A stretch of 64,000 nucleotides of DNA from Chroococcus sp. CMT-3BRIN-NPC107 (GCA_019359635.1 JAHHGY010000010.1:1-64000), one strand, 5' to 3'. Shown: positions 40,122 to 51,136, counted from the first letter of the stretch. The notes: generated from the sequence alone by a model not told the origin. Numbers and translations: made by a program.

Positions 40122-41180
40122 TTAGAGATGCTGGCTAGTACATATTTCTGTTGCTAATAAAATTGCGGCTTTCATGCTGGTAGGATCGGCTATGCCTAAG
40201 CCTGCAATATCAAAAGCTGTACCGTGATCGGGAGAAGTACGAACAAATGGTAAACCAATGGAAGTATTGACGGCGCGATCGAAGGCTAATTGTTTAACTG
40301 GAATCAAACCTTGGTCGTGATACAAAGCTAAATAAGCATCGTGAGCTTTTGAATTATCAATACTCCCAAACCATGCTTGAGCAGGTTTTACCCACATTGT
40401 ATCGGGGGGTATAAGCCCATCTAAAACTAACCCTGGACGGCGATCGCGTTCTTGTTCTAACCAAGGTATCATCCATTCTTGTTCTTCAGTTCCTAATTGT
40501 CCTTGTTCCCCACTATGAGGATTTAATCCGGCGATCGCGATTCTTGGTTTTGTTATCCCAAAATATTTATCTAAGCACTCTACCAATAAATCGAGTTTAG
40601 CTGCCATTAGCTGCGGCGTGAGGGTGTCTGCAACTTGCCTTAAAGGTAGATGAGTGGTGGCAAGTAAGCTTCGCAGCGTCCAACCTGTATGGGGCGATTT
40701 TCCCACAAACAACATCCCAAACTTTTCTATTCCCGCTTTTTCTGCTAATAGTTCCGTTTGTCCCGGATAATTGTATCCCGCCGCCTTCCAAGCCGATTTA
40801 GCAATAGGTGCGGTCACAATCCCGTCAAATTCTCCGGCTAAAGTGAGGGCGATCGCTTTTTCTAAGTAACTAAAGCTTGCTTTCCCACTCGCTGCATTTC
40901 CTATACCAATAGTTATTTGTCCGCTACTCTCTACATGGCAAATATTTAGCTTGCTTGGATCGATATATTTTTGCCCTTCGCCTGTTAGCCGATTGTATTC
41001 GGTCAGTTGGGTGCGATCGCCAACTAACGTAACATCACAATTTGCCGTTACTTGGGGATCGTTTAGCGCTTGTAAAGTTACTTCTAATCCGATTCCGGCG
41101 GGATCGCCGATGGGAAGCGCCAAACGCGGACGAAAACTTTTTTTTGTAGTGATGCCCTTTGCTATCTCTAATGAATTCAT
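40122..41180 (-). CDS. pdxA: 4-hydroxythreonine-4-phosphate dehydrogenase
   Basis: [103 protein letters not shown]. Confidence 0.97.
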   Translation of the reverse strand: MNSLEIAKGITTKKSFRPRLALPIGDPAGIGLEVTLQALNDPQVTANCDVTLVGDRTQLTEYNRLTGEGQKYIDPSKLNICHVESSGQITIGIGNAASGKASFSYLEKAIALTLAGEFDGIVTAPIAKSAWKAAGYNYPGQTELLAEKAGIEKFGMLFVGKSPHTGWTLRSLLATTHLPLRQVADTLTPQLMAAKLDLLVECLDKYFGITKPRIAIAGLNPHSGEQGQLGTEEQEWMIPWLEQERDRRPGLVLDGLIPPDTMWVKPAQAWFGSIDNSKAHDAYLALYHDQGLIPVKQLAFDRAVNTSIGLPFVRTSPDHGTAFDIAGLGIADPTSMKAAILLATEICTSQHL

Positions 41181-41246
41181 GAAACTGTTTTAAGATAAGT
41201 TACGACTATCTAATTATTTCCCAAATCCAACAGGAGGATTTTTCTC

Positions 41247-41360
41247 ATGGGCGGAGAACTCTTTACAGCTACTATTTTGTCTTTTTCTTTGATTTTAGTA
41301 GGTATAGTTTTAGGCTACGCCTTGCTCAAAATTCAAGGTGACGAAGAAGAAGCGCTTTAG
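41247..41360 (+). CDS. petM: Cytochrome b6f complex subunit PetM (37 aa; absent from ORF track)
   Basis: MGGELFTATILSFSLILVGIVLGYALLKIQGDEEEAL; AGGAGG upstream; single TM with LLKIQG ending. Confidence 0.9.
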   Translation: MGGELFTATILSFSLILVGIVLGYALLKIQGDEEEAL

Positions 41361-41470
41361 TTTTGCCGAAGGGAGTAGGTATTTATTTTTCCCCTCCCTT
41401 CTCTATATTTGTCAAGCGGATTCTGATAAGATTTCATTAATAAAAATTAACATTCACAAAACCACCCCTC

Positions 41471-42451
41471 ATGACTTTATTGGTTGTCGGTTCCACAGGA
41501 ACATTAGGAAGACAAGTAGTTCGCCGCGCTCTTGATGAGGGGTATAAAGTACGCTGTCTAGTCAGAAGCCCGAAAAAAGCAGCTTTTTTAAGAGAATGGG
41601 GAGCCGAAATTGTCCAAGGAAACATCTGTTATCCCGATACTCTACCGCCATCTTTAGAAGGAATTACGATGGTAATAGATGCTGCTACTAGCCGTCCTAC
41701 CGATTCGTTGAGTATCAAACAAGTAGACTGGGATGGCAAAGTTTCACTAATTCAAGCAGCAAAAGCGGCGGGAGTTGAGCGATATGTGTTCTTTTCACTG
41801 CTAGATTCTGACAAATTTCCAGAAGTGCCATTAATGGAAATCAAGCACTGTACGGAACTATTTTTAGCTCAATCGGGCTTAAATTATACCGTTTTGCAAT
41901 TAAGCGGGTTTATGCAAGGCTTAATTGGTCAGTATGCTATTCCTATTTTAGAAAGGCAAGCAGTGTGGATTACTGGAGAATCTTCTCCGGTGGCTTACAT
42001 GGACACTCAAGATATTGCTAAATTTGCTGTCCGTGCTTTAAAAACACCTGCAACCGAAAACAAAACTTTTCCTTTAGTCGGTACTCGTGCTTGGAGCGCC
42101 GAAGAAATTATTAACTTGTGCGAACGCTTGTCAGGACAAGATGCGCGGATAACTCGATTGCCCCTCAACCTCTTGCGGACGGTGCGCCATGTATCGCGAT
42201 TTTTTGAATGGGGTTGGAATCTGTCAGATAGACTCGCTTTTGCTGAAGTATTAGCCACAGGAAAACCGATTACCGCATCAATGACTGAAGTATATCAAGC
42301 CTTTGAACTAAATCCTGATGAAACTACTACCTTAGAAAGCTATATGCAGGAGTATTTCAGCAGAATTATGAAAAAACTGAAAGAGTTAGACTACGAAAAA
42401 TTGAAAACTAAAAAGAAATCTCAAAAAAAGACTCCTTTTAACAAGTCCTAA
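41471..42451 (+). CDS. ycf39: NAD(P)-binding atypical SDR, Ycf39/HCF244 type
   Basis: LLVVGSTGTLGRQVVRRALDEGYKVRCLVRSPKKAAFLREWGAEIVQGN, YVFFSLLDSDKFPEVPLMEIKHCTE. Confidence 0.9.
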   Translation: MTLLVVGSTGTLGRQVVRRALDEGYKVRCLVRSPKKAAFLREWGAEIVQGNICYPDTLPPSLEGITMVIDAATSRPTDSLSIKQVDWDGKVSLIQAAKAAGVERYVFFSLLDSDKFPEVPLMEIKHCTELFLAQSGLNYTVLQLSGFMQGLIGQYAIPILERQAVWITGESSPVAYMDTQDIAKFAVRALKTPATENKTFPLVGTRAWSAEEIINLCERLSGQDARITRLPLNLLRTVRHVSRFFEWGWNLSDRLAFAEVLATGKPITASMTEVYQAFELNPDETTTLESYMQEYFSRIMKKLKELDYEKLKTKKKSQKKTPFNKS

Positions 42452-42565
42452 CATTTGTGATTTTTAGTTTGGAGAAATTAACAGGCGATCGCAGTCGTGC
42501 AATTTGCCGCAAAAATGTGCAAGGATCGATCTTAACGTCAAGCCTACTAGCTTTAATTTGGATGT

Positions 42566-43489
42566 GTGCAAGTGCCAAAAATAGGCATCATATACAATGA
42601 CGAAAAGCCCGTAGCGCGTCGCGTCGCTCACGAACTACAACACAAACTAATAGCTATTGGTTGCGATGTTTGTATGACCACTGGTGTAGGGGGTATTTTG
42701 GGCTACGCTACTCCCGAAAGCTCTGTATGTCATACACCCATAGAAGGCTTAACTCCTCCCGGTTTTGATTCATCGATGAGCTTTGCGGTAGTTTTAGGCG
42801 GCGACGGTACAGTGCTTTCGGCTTTTCGCCAAGTTGCCCCCGTTGGGATTCCATTATTAGCGGTCAATAGCGGTCATATGGGGTTTTTGACCGAAACCTA
42901 CGTCAACACGCTTCCCGAAGCCTTAGACAGCGTGATGGAGGGCGAATACGAGATCGAACAACGGGTAATGCTAACTGTGCGTGTATTTCGCAAAAATGCT
43001 GTCGCGTGGGAAGCTCTGTGTCTTAACGAAATGGTGCTGCACCGAGAACCATTGACAAGTATGTGCCATTTTGAAATTGCGATCGGGCATCACGCTCCGG
43101 TCGATATTGCCGCCGATGGGATAATTGTCTCTACACCCACAGGCTCTACAGCTTATTCTTTAAGTGCTGGCGGCCCGGTCGTAACGCCAGGAGTTCCGGT
43201 ATTGCAATTAGTACCGATATGCCCCCATTCTCTAGCTTCTAGAGCCTTAGTATTTGCGGATACTGAAGCTGTTACAGTTTTTTCGGCTAATCCAACTCGT
43301 TTAGTAATGGTAGTGGATGGCAATGCTGGATGCTACGTATTTCCAGATGATCGCGTCCTTGTCGAAAAGTCGCCCTACTTAGCCAAATTTATTCGCTTGC
43401 AATCTCCAGAGTTTTTTCGCATCTTACGGGAAAAACTAGGCTGGGGTTTAGCTCATATCGCTAAACCAACTTCGGTAGAACTTCCTTAA
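42566..43489 (+). CDS. nadK: NAD(+) kinase
   Basis: [59 protein letters not shown]. Confidence 0.97.
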   Translation: MQVPKIGIIYNDEKPVARRVAHELQHKLIAIGCDVCMTTGVGGILGYATPESSVCHTPIEGLTPPGFDSSMSFAVVLGGDGTVLSAFRQVAPVGIPLLAVNSGHMGFLTETYVNTLPEALDSVMEGEYEIEQRVMLTVRVFRKNAVAWEALCLNEMVLHREPLTSMCHFEIAIGHHAPVDIAADGIIVSTPTGSTAYSLSAGGPVVTPGVPVLQLVPICPHSLASRALVFADTEAVTVFSANPTRLVMVVDGNAGCYVFPDDRVLVEKSPYLAKFIRLQSPEFFRILREKLGWGLAHIAKPTSVELP

Positions 43490-43585
43490 TTTTAGGAGTA
43501 TACTAGGTATTAATGCTCAAGCAATTTTAAATCTAGTTGGTTTGAATTATTGTATGAGTTAAATTAAACCCACAATCAATGAGCT

Positions 43586-44311
43586 TTGGCGGTTAGTCAG
43601 CCTCACCCCAATAAAATTATGGTTACAACTATTGAACGCAATACCTGCGTGTTGGTAATTGAGACAGACGAAGTTTTAGCCTCGCAAGTAACTCTCGACC
43701 TGCAAGCATCGGGCTATGAGGCAGTAGTAGTACATGATGCCGATCGAGGCATTCTCGAAGCGCGCGATCGCCATCCGGCTTTAATTGTGGTAGATCGAAT
43801 GCTGGCAGGAGAATCAGGACTAAATTTGTGCGACTTCTTGCGAAAAACTGGCGCTAGAGAGCCAATGCTTGTATTGATGGCACGAGATACCGTTGACGAT
43901 CGCGTGGCTTGTCTAGAATCGGGGGCGGATGATTACTTTCTTAAGCCTTACCGCTCGGAAGAATTTCTAAAATTAGTGCGTTTGTACTTACAAGAACCCG
44001 CTACCACCGAACAATTAAGGTTTGGAGACTTGGCAATCGATTTAGCTACTCGCCGCGCTATTCGTCACGGCAGGGCAATCGATTTGACAATGAAGGAATT
44101 TGAATTGCTAAAATATTTAATGGAACATCCCCGTGAAGTATTGACCCGCGAACAAATATTAGAAAATGTTTGGGGCTACGACTTTATGGGAGAATCAAAT
44201 GTAATTGAAGTATATATTCGGTACTTGCGCTTGAAAATAGAAGATGAAGGTCAAAAACGCTTGATTCAGACAGTACGGGGTGTTGGCTACGTTTTACGCG
44301 AAGCTTATTAA
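43586..44311 (+). CDS. nblR: OmpR/PhoB family response regulator, NblR-like
   Basis: Receiver domain (LIVVDRMLAGESGLNLCDFLRK, GADDYFLKPY) + winged helix (LTREQILENVWGYDFMGESNVIEVYIRYLRLKIE); NblR assignment from recollection of N-terminal sequence. Confidence 0.7.
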   Translation: MAVSQPHPNKIMVTTIERNTCVLVIETDEVLASQVTLDLQASGYEAVVVHDADRGILEARDRHPALIVVDRMLAGESGLNLCDFLRKTGAREPMLVLMARDTVDDRVACLESGADDYFLKPYRSEEFLKLVRLYLQEPATTEQLRFGDLAIDLATRRAIRHGRAIDLTMKEFELLKYLMEHPREVLTREQILENVWGYDFMGESNVIEVYIRYLRLKIEDEGQKRLIQTVRGVGYVLREAY

Positions 44312-44366
44312 AAGGAAACTTTTGCGCTTTGTTTGGCAGTCGTTAAGTATTTTGGGGGCAATTTAG

Positions 44367-44855
44367 ATGAATCGCTGGTTAGCTGTAGTCGGAATAATGA
44401 TGAGTGTAACGTTGATTAGCTGTGATTCTACATCTACTGCCACCCCCAAAAACCTAGCTTTAGGGCAGAGTTTACCTATTTCGGCGCAAGTAACTATAGG
44501 AAGTCGCGTTTTGGAGCTAGAAGTTGCCAAAACTGTCGAGCAGCAAGCTACAGGGTTGATGTACAGAAATACTTTAGCCGACGATCGCGGGATGCTGTTT
44601 GAATTTTCACCGCCGCAAAGTGTCCGGTTTTGGATGCAAAATGTTGCTATTCCTCTAGATATGATTTTTATTAAAGACGGTAAAGTAAAAGCGATCGCCG
44701 CCGCCGTACCACCTTGCAATACCAATCCTTGTCCTACTTATGACCCTGGAGTATTAATCGATCGGGTAATTGAAGTTCGCGGCGGACGAGCTAAAGAACT
44801 TGGTTTGAAAGTAGGTACGCCCGTTGAGATTAAATTTTTGCCCGTTAAAAAGTAA
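44367..44855 (+). CDS. DUF192 family lipoprotein
   Basis: Lipobox LISC; ATGLMYRNTLADDRGMLFEFSPPQSVRFWMQNVAIPLDMIFI. Confidence 0.92.
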   Translation: MNRWLAVVGIMMSVTLISCDSTSTATPKNLALGQSLPISAQVTIGSRVLELEVAKTVEQQATGLMYRNTLADDRGMLFEFSPPQSVRFWMQNVAIPLDMIFIKDGKVKAIAAAVPPCNTNPCPTYDPGVLIDRVIEVRGGRAKELGLKVGTPVEIKFLPVKK

Positions 44856-45140
44856 CTTAATATACTTAGTTTTAATCGCTAAATAATTGCTCCAAGTAAA
44901 AGGCGATCGCCGCAAACCACTACGGAAACTTGTTTTAATCGTTGCAGCTAGTTAAGTTGAGAGTAAACTAGGTATAAGCCAACACAGCTTCTGTGTATAT
45001 AAAGTATTCCTTCCTATAGATAGGGAATATGGAAGTTCTGTTGTATAAAGAGATTTAATCGCTCGTGCTTTAATTAGAGCCAAGTTACGCTACAATTTTA
45101 TTCCACCATCGAACTTATAAAAGTTAAGTTGACCAGCAGT

Positions 45141-45213
45141 GGCTAAGAAATTGTCAGCATAAGTAGCGATTTCTAGAATCGCGGCAACAATACACAGCCA
45201 GTTTCTTAGCTTA
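45141..45213. ncRNA. Candidate structured leader or sRNA (nested stems) upstream of the DUF2949 gene
   Basis: GCTAAGAAA (45143-45151) pairs TTTCTTAGC (45203-45211), enclosing GCGATT-tctag-AATCGC. Confidence 0.3.
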
Positions 45214-45277
45214 AGACTAGAGAAATAGTCATCAAATCAAATTTAAAAATTAACTATTTTCAGGAGGTGAAAAGTTA

Positions 45278-45469
45278 ATGGCTCCCTCAACATACACTAG
45301 GTTTATCAATTTTTTGCAGGAGGATCTGGCAATTTCTACGGCGGCGATCGCTGTAGCTTTAAGGCATCGGGAACAAGATCCAGGTCCCTTACCAATGATT
45401 CTGTGGCAATACGGATTAGTTACGCTAGAACAATTAGATAGAATTTATGACTGGTTGGAAACTGCATAA
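45278..45469 (+). CDS. DUF2949 domain-containing protein
   Basis: FINFLQEDLAISTAAIAVALRHREQDPGPLPMILWQYGLVTLEQLDRIYDWLE; AGGAGGTG RBS. Confidence 0.85.
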   Translation: MAPSTYTRFINFLQEDLAISTAAIAVALRHREQDPGPLPMILWQYGLVTLEQLDRIYDWLETA

Positions 45470-45520
45470 ACTAGGCTAATTCTTCAGGAGTAAAAATGAA
45501 GACAAAATCTATCGAAACTA

Positions 45521-45553
45521 AAAAGCGGGTTGAATTATTCAACCCGCTTTTTC
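45521..45553. terminator. Bidirectional terminator hairpin
   Basis: AAAAAGCGGGTTGAA-tta-TTCAACCCGCTTTTT. Confidence 0.92.
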
Positions 45554-45567
45554 AATAAATAATTGTC

Positions 45568-46719
45568 TTACTCAGCAAAAATTCTCGCGGCAGCAGCGAT
45601 ACCCGCACCCGGCGTATACCCTTCATAACCGAGTTCTTGTAAAGCAACTTCGAGGGAAGAAATTGCACTTAAAATATCGCGATCGCTAACAAAACCCAAG
45701 TGTCCAATCCGAAATATTTTATTTGACAAATGATCTTGCCCGCCAGCTAGGGCGATATCAAACCGCTTCTTCAAAATTGAACGAATTTTGTCAGCTTCCA
45801 CTCCCTGGGGTGCTACCGCAGTAATGGCAGGACTTGCAAATTCATCAGCGCCAAATAGCGGCATATTTAAACCTTTAATAGCGGCACGAGTAGCTTTCAT
45901 TAGCCGTTGGTGGCGACTAAAAATAGCTTCTAATCCTTCCGCTTTCATCATTCCCAACGTAGTATGCAGCGCCATAATTAAATTTACTGGCGGTGTAAAA
46001 GGAGTAGTATTTTTAGCTGTAGATTTGCGATATTTACCTAAGTCTAAATAATAGCGGGGCAGTTTTGCAGTTTTGTAAGCTTCCCAAGCCTTAGAACTAA
46101 CAGCAACAAAACCTAAGCCGGGAGGAATCATGTAGCCTTTTTGCGAACCTGACGCTACTACATCTAAGCCCCAATCATCCATCGGCAAATTGACCGCGCC
46201 TAAACTTGTTACAGCGTCTACGATCATCAACGCCGAATCATGATTTTTGACATGGCGGTTGATGGTTTCTAAGTCGTTTAGTACCCCTGTAGAAGTTTCG
46301 CTATGGGTAACAACTACTGCTTTAATTTGCTTATCGGTATCGGCAGTAAGCTTGTCAGCAAACTGTTGAGGATCTAAAGGTTTTCCCCATTCAGCAGTAA
46401 TTTGTTCGACATTCAAACCGTAAGCTTCGCCGACTTCCGCCCAACGCTCGCCAAATTTGCCATTGCAGCCGACAATAATGCGATCGCCTGGACTCAAAAA
46501 ATTAATCATCCCAGCTTCTACCGCCCCCGTACCGCTTGTTGTAAGCATTAGTACATCGCTTTGGGTTTGGTGCAGCCATTTGAGGTTTTGAGTTACTTCG
46601 CCTAGCACATTACTAAATTCACTGGTACGATGACCAATTGGGTGCTTTGCCAAAGCTAGAAGTGCCGATTCTGGTACGGGAGTGGGGCCAGGAATCATTA
46701 GCATCAATTTGTCTTCCAT
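45568..46719 (-). CDS. Class V aminotransferase (alanine/serine-glyoxylate aminotransferase family)
   Basis: MIPGPTPVPESALLALAKHPIGHRTSEF, TTSGTGAVEAGMINFLSPGDRI, VDAVTSLGAVNLPMDDWGLDVVASGSQKGYMIPPGLGF. Confidence 0.93.
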   Translation of the reverse strand: MEDKLMLMIPGPTPVPESALLALAKHPIGHRTSEFSNVLGEVTQNLKWLHQTQSDVLMLTTSGTGAVEAGMINFLSPGDRIIVGCNGKFGERWAEVGEAYGLNVEQITAEWGKPLDPQQFADKLTADTDKQIKAVVVTHSETSTGVLNDLETINRHVKNHDSALMIVDAVTSLGAVNLPMDDWGLDVVASGSQKGYMIPPGLGFVAVSSKAWEAYKTAKLPRYYLDLGKYRKSTAKNTTPFTPPVNLIMALHTTLGMMKAEGLEAIFSRHQRLMKATRAAIKGLNMPLFGADEFASPAITAVAPQGVEADKIRSILKKRFDIALAGGQDHLSNKIFRIGHLGFVSDRDILSAISSLEVALQELGYEGYTPGAGIAAAARIFAE

Positions 46720-46833
46720 TGGTGTTGCCTCTGCTTTAAATAACAGTCCAGACTATTTAGGATTACATAATTGCGCTAACGATTGGATAATTCCCGAAAA
46801 ATAAGCAGGGCGATCGCATTATTGCCGCAATTA

Positions 46834-47571
46834 TTACAATTCTTGAGCCGTTGGACGCAACAAAATTTCATTGATGTCTACTTCCTTTGGCTGCTCGATG
46901 GCATAGGCGATCGCGCTGGCTATAGCCTCGGCTTCGATCGCTATTTCGTAAAGCTGGTTTGCGCCTTTAGATGCGGCTTCATCGGTGATATGGTCGGTTA
47001 ATTCTGTAGCAACGGCTCCGGGGGAAATAATTGTACACCGAATATCTTTACCTATTTCTTTGCGTAAGCCTTCAGAAATTGCTCTAACGGCGTATTTGGT
47101 TCCGCAATAAACGGCAGCATTAGGAAATACCACATGACCCGCAACCGAGGATATATTGATAATGTGACCGCTTTGCGCCGTTTGCATAGCAGGTAGTACC
47201 GCCGCAATGCCGTAGAGTACGCCCTTAATATTGATATCTATAGTGCGATCCCATTCTTCTACTAAGAGTTGGTCAAGCCTTGATAGAGGCATAATCCCAG
47301 CATTATTAATCATCACATCAATTTTGCCGTACAGCTTTAATGTCTCGTCAGCTAAAGCTTGAACTTGGCTTTGCTTAGTTACATCTACCACTTGATAAGC
47401 GGCGGTTCCTCCGGTGGCTTCAATTTCTGCCACTAATTTAGTTAGCTTATCTTCGCGGCGGGCAGCAAGCATGAGTTTAGCACCTCGTTCGGCTAACATT
47501 CTTGCTGTTGCTTCGCCAATTCCACTACTTGCGCCAGTAATAATAATGCTCTTTCCTGAAATTTGACTCAT
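46834..47571 (-). CDS. SDR family oxidoreductase
   Basis: [61 protein letters not shown]. Confidence 0.95.
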   Translation of the reverse strand: MSQISGKSIIITGASSGIGEATARMLAERGAKLMLAARREDKLTKLVAEIEATGGTAAYQVVDVTKQSQVQALADETLKLYGKIDVMINNAGIMPLSRLDQLLVEEWDRTIDINIKGVLYGIAAVLPAMQTAQSGHIINISSVAGHVVFPNAAVYCGTKYAVRAISEGLRKEIGKDIRCTIISPGAVATELTDHITDEAASKGANQLYEIAIEAEAIASAIAYAIEQPKEVDINEILLRPTAQEL

Positions 47572-47701
47572 ATTGTTCTATTGGAGTTGTCTATTTAGTG
47601 TTTGATAGCATTAAAAAGTCGCCTGTTATCTCTCCCCAAAGCTAGAAAGGCTGATAAATAGAGACTTTTAAGGCGATAACAAAACCGTGTAGCCGAATTT
47701 A

Positions 47702-48691
47702 TTACTTGGCTGACCAAATCGGTAATTGATTTACTGCTTGTAAAGTTAAATCTACGTAAGTAACGCCTTTACTTGCCAAATTTTCGCCAAAATAACCTTT
47801 CGCCCCATCGTGAGCGTGAGCGCCGGAACTTGCCACTCCATAACGATTTTGCAATCGAGCTTGATTGAAAGGAGATCCCACAGTCCAGGGCCATCTAGAA
47901 GGAAATACAATTGCGCCAATATTTTCTACCCAATCAAATTCGCCGTGCAGATGGTAAACGCGATCGCTTGCTGTAAAACCATTTGTGCCTGCAAACACGC
48001 CGCCTAAAGAAACTATGCTAATTTCTGCTTTTAAATTGCGTTTGAGATAATCGGCTGCACCCAAAGCTACTTGTACGCCGCCGCTAGTTCCTACCATCAC
48101 AACTTGTAATGGTTTTTCTGGTATGGGCTGTTGGGCATTCATGCGATCGATAATTGCTGTAGCAATGCCTTGATTGTAAATTGGGCCGTAACGAGGATCT
48201 GCTGAAATTGCAAATCGCCACAAATTACGAATTTTAATTATTACGTTTGATACTGCAAGCCATCCTTGGGCGCGATTGGCAAACTCCCATAAAGGCGCAA
48301 GTACGCGCTTTCCGCCTAAGCTTTCATTAGCGGCGGAGTAAGGAAAAACATCGCTAACCGCAATGCAGTTAGGATGCTCTGCAATTAAACTTTTTAAAAA
48401 TATTTCTTCCCCTGACGTTAATTGATTTGCCGAAAAATCTCCTACTCCTGGTAGAAAGACAATATAACAACTTAGCTGGGAAGATTTAGAAGTTGTATTG
48501 TTGGGGGTAACAGAGGTAATTTTAGGATTACTTTTCAAGCCCAGCAGTTGTACGCCTTCATCTGCCCACCAAATTAATGTTCCGACTGGTGAAAGCGTCC
48601 CCCAAACTAATAAAATCAATAAGGCTATAGTTAATAGTTTTAAGCTTCCACCCCGCAACCACAAAATAATTTTAGCTAATAGTTGCAACAT
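47702..48691 (-). CDS. Hypothetical membrane-anchored protein with alpha/beta-hydrolase-like GTSGG motif
   Basis: N-terminal TM; VVMVGTSGGVQVALGAADYL, HLHGEFDWVENIG, GAHAHDGAKGYF. Confidence 0.65.
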   Translation of the reverse strand: MLQLLAKIILWLRGGSLKLLTIALLILLVWGTLSPVGTLIWWADEGVQLLGLKSNPKITSVTPNNTTSKSSQLSCYIVFLPGVGDFSANQLTSGEEIFLKSLIAEHPNCIAVSDVFPYSAANESLGGKRVLAPLWEFANRAQGWLAVSNVIIKIRNLWRFAISADPRYGPIYNQGIATAIIDRMNAQQPIPEKPLQVVMVGTSGGVQVALGAADYLKRNLKAEISIVSLGGVFAGTNGFTASDRVYHLHGEFDWVENIGAIVFPSRWPWTVGSPFNQARLQNRYGVASSGAHAHDGAKGYFGENLASKGVTYVDLTLQAVNQLPIWSAK

Positions 48692-48753
48692 CTAAATTTA
48701 AACAAATTAATTAAACAGTATTTTAACTTAGCTATTAATATTAGGAACCAACA

Positions 48754-49308
48754 GTGAGGAATAAAGAGAAAGAAAAGGGTTTATGGAAAACTTTAGCTAG
48801 TGCTTTATCGTTAAATGCTAATTTTTATGAGAATGCTCCTATTAACGCTCTAACTAACCGTGTAGCTCAAACAATTGTAATTTTAGCAGCAATTTCTCAC
48901 GCCCTAGGTAGTTGGGTAGTTTTTATTGTTAACTGGACGGCAATTTCTATTTTGCCTTTAGCTCTTTTAATTGATGCGCTAAGTATTGTAGCCGGTTATT
49001 ATTTTTGGACGCTGACTATTTGGAGAATTGGTAGGTGGTTGAGAAGAAATTCGCCTAGTTATAGAGAATTGCTGATTCCTATTGGTTTTGCTTACGCTCC
49101 TCAAGTTTTAAACTTTTTAACGCTAATTCCTTTACTTGGAGAACCAATTGAGTTAATTTTGTCTGTTTGGAGTTTGTTAGCGGTAATTGTTGCCGTTCGT
49201 CAAGGGTTAGATATTAATACTATTTGGGCAACAGTTATTTCGTTGCTAGGATGGCCATTAATTCAAATAGCTATCAATTTTATTCAGGAGTCTTGGAGTA
49301 GATTTTAG
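48754..49308 (+). CDS. Yip1-like membrane protein
   Basis: 184 aa polytopic; GFAYAPQVLNFLTLIPLLG, SVWSLLAVIVAVRQGLDI. Confidence 0.65.
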   Translation: MRNKEKEKGLWKTLASALSLNANFYENAPINALTNRVAQTIVILAAISHALGSWVVFIVNWTAISILPLALLIDALSIVAGYYFWTLTIWRIGRWLRRNSPSYRELLIPIGFAYAPQVLNFLTLIPLLGEPIELILSVWSLLAVIVAVRQGLDINTIWATVISLLGWPLIQIAINFIQESWSRF

Positions 49309-49613
49309 GATAATAAATTAATTTATTATAACTACCTAACTAAGAAGTTTTAATGTTACTAAGATCGCATTGGTAATTAATAATTGTCTGCCTCAAGAGT
49401 TATAAAAGCAAAAGTATTTTACACCTCTAGCATGATAAATAACTCTAAAGCAGTTGTTAAATTTCTGTTAAAAGCGGGCAAAAGAAGTCTTTTTGCGATC
49501 GCACATAGCTAAACGTCTCAAAATTATTGTTGCCTTTGGCTAAAACCTTGGATCGACTGCTCGATTCAGGGTTTAACATTGGAAATTTTTTAGTCAAATA
49601 GGAGCTAAGTATC

Positions 49614-50468
49614 ATGCCTGAAGAACTACAACCGCCCCAATCTCAAAACAAACAGCCAGGTATTGAAGCAGAAATGACACCCAAGCCTCAATCAGACGAT
49701 CCGGGCTACAGAGGAAGCGGTAAATTAGCGGGGAAAGTTGCCCTAATTACTGGGGGAGATAGTGGCATTGGTCGCGCGGTGGCGATCGCCTTTGCCAAAG
49801 AAGGCGCAGACATAGTCATTGCTTACCTAAACGAACACGAGGACGCAAAAGAAACCAAACAGCTAGTAGAAGCCCAAAATCGCTGCGCGGTAGCGATTTC
49901 TGGAGATATTGGTAATGAAAGCTTTTGCCAGCAATTAGTTCAGCAAACTGTAGAAGAATTTGGCAAGCTAGATGTCTTAGTCAACAATGCCGCCGAACAG
50001 CATCCCCAAGAGAGCATAGAAGATATCAGTGCCGAACAATTAGAGCGGACTTTCCGCACAAATATTTTTGCAATGTTTTTCTTGACTAAAGCCGCTTTAA
50101 AGCACCTAAAAGAAGGTAGCGCGATCGTTAATACTACTTCTGTAACCGCTTACAAAGGGAACGAGCAATTAATTGATTATTCTTCTACTAAGGGTGCGAT
50201 CGTTGCTTTTACCCGTAGCTTATCTCAAAGCCTAATTGGCAAAAAAATTAGAGTTAATGCCGTAGCTCCGGGACCAATTTGGACACCTTTAATTCCGGCT
50301 ACTTTTCCCCCTGAAAAAGTTGCAAGTTTTGGCAAACAAGTACCAATGGAAAGAGCCGGACAGCCGGAGGAAGTTGCCCCAAGCTTTGTGTTTTTGGCTT
50401 CTGATGACTCCTCTTACATGAGCGGTCAAGTTTTACATCCCAATGGTGGTACGGTAGTTAACGGTTAA
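49614..50468 (+). CDS. SDR family oxidoreductase (YhdF/YghA-like)
   Basis: KLAGKVALITGGDSGIGRAVAIAFAKEGADIVIAYL, VNNAAEQHPQESIEDISAEQLERTFRTNIFAMFFLTKAAL, HPNGGTVVNG. Confidence 0.95.
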   Translation: MPEELQPPQSQNKQPGIEAEMTPKPQSDDPGYRGSGKLAGKVALITGGDSGIGRAVAIAFAKEGADIVIAYLNEHEDAKETKQLVEAQNRCAVAISGDIGNESFCQQLVQQTVEEFGKLDVLVNNAAEQHPQESIEDISAEQLERTFRTNIFAMFFLTKAALKHLKEGSAIVNTTSVTAYKGNEQLIDYSSTKGAIVAFTRSLSQSLIGKKIRVNAVAPGPIWTPLIPATFPPEKVASFGKQVPMERAGQPEEVAPSFVFLASDDSSYMSGQVLHPNGGTVVNG

Positions 50469-50519
50469 AAATAAGCGATCGCTTAACTAAAAATACAGTT
50501 TAAGCGATCGCGCTTATTT
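50469..50519. terminator. Hairpin built from two HIP1-containing arms
   Basis: AAATAAGCGATCGCTTAA...TTAAGCGATCGCGCTTATTT. Confidence 0.6.
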
Positions 50520-50552
50520 AGTAATTTATATAAAATCTAAGATAATTTAACA

Positions 50553-50990
50553 TTACGTAGCTGCTTGTAATTTATTTTTAATAGTTACAAACTCTTTACC
50601 TAATTGCTCTTGTTCTTGTTTACTTATTAATGTTTGCGCTCGTTCTAAAATAATATTTCCTTGTTGCAAATGAGCTTGAACGGCTTTTTTTAACTCTTGC
50701 AATCTTGTCTTAAATTCTGAAGATGTAGGACTAAAAGCTTCAATTTCTTCTAACAGCGCTGTTGCCACTTGGTGCGCTTTTTTTGCTTCATCAACTAATA
50801 ACTGGCTATCTTTATCTTTGCTTAATAATGAATATAACGTTAATTCTTCTGCTTGGTAATGAGTAATTATTTGGTGAGAAATTTGGTTAAAAAATTCATA
50901 CAACTTTTCTGTTTGCTGGGTATTTTCTATTTTTAGAAATAAACTTTGAATTATTTGATATTCTTGTGTAATTAAGTTTATAATATTCAT
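50553..50990 (-). CDS. Hemerythrin HHE domain protein
   Basis: ISHQIITHYQAEELTLYSLLSKD, KKAVQAHLQQGNIILERAQTLISKQEQEQLGKEF. Confidence 0.8.
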   Translation of the reverse strand: MNIINLITQEYQIIQSLFLKIENTQQTEKLYEFFNQISHQIITHYQAEELTLYSLLSKDKDSQLLVDEAKKAHQVATALLEEIEAFSPTSSEFKTRLQELKKAVQAHLQQGNIILERAQTLISKQEQEQLGKEFVTIKNKLQAAT

Positions 50991-51048
50991 TTAATTTTAC
51001 CTCTTAATAACCTAATAGTTATAAAAGCAAATTTTAGCGCAATTTATA

Positions 51049-51090
51049 GTAAAAAACCTCACCATTAATATTTTTGGTGAGGTTTTTTAC
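51049..51090. terminator. Hairpin terminator
   Basis: GTAAAAAACCTCACCA...TGGTGAGGTTTTTTAC. Confidence 0.9.
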
Positions 51091-51136
51091 TTAAGTTAAT
51101 TAATTAAGGATTCTAATGGACTGTAACTTGGCTAGG

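Noticed and set aside
49432-49512. 26-codon plus ORF MINNSKAVVKFLLKAGKRSLFAIAHS
   Set aside because: Too short, runs through a HIP1 site, no clear RBS.
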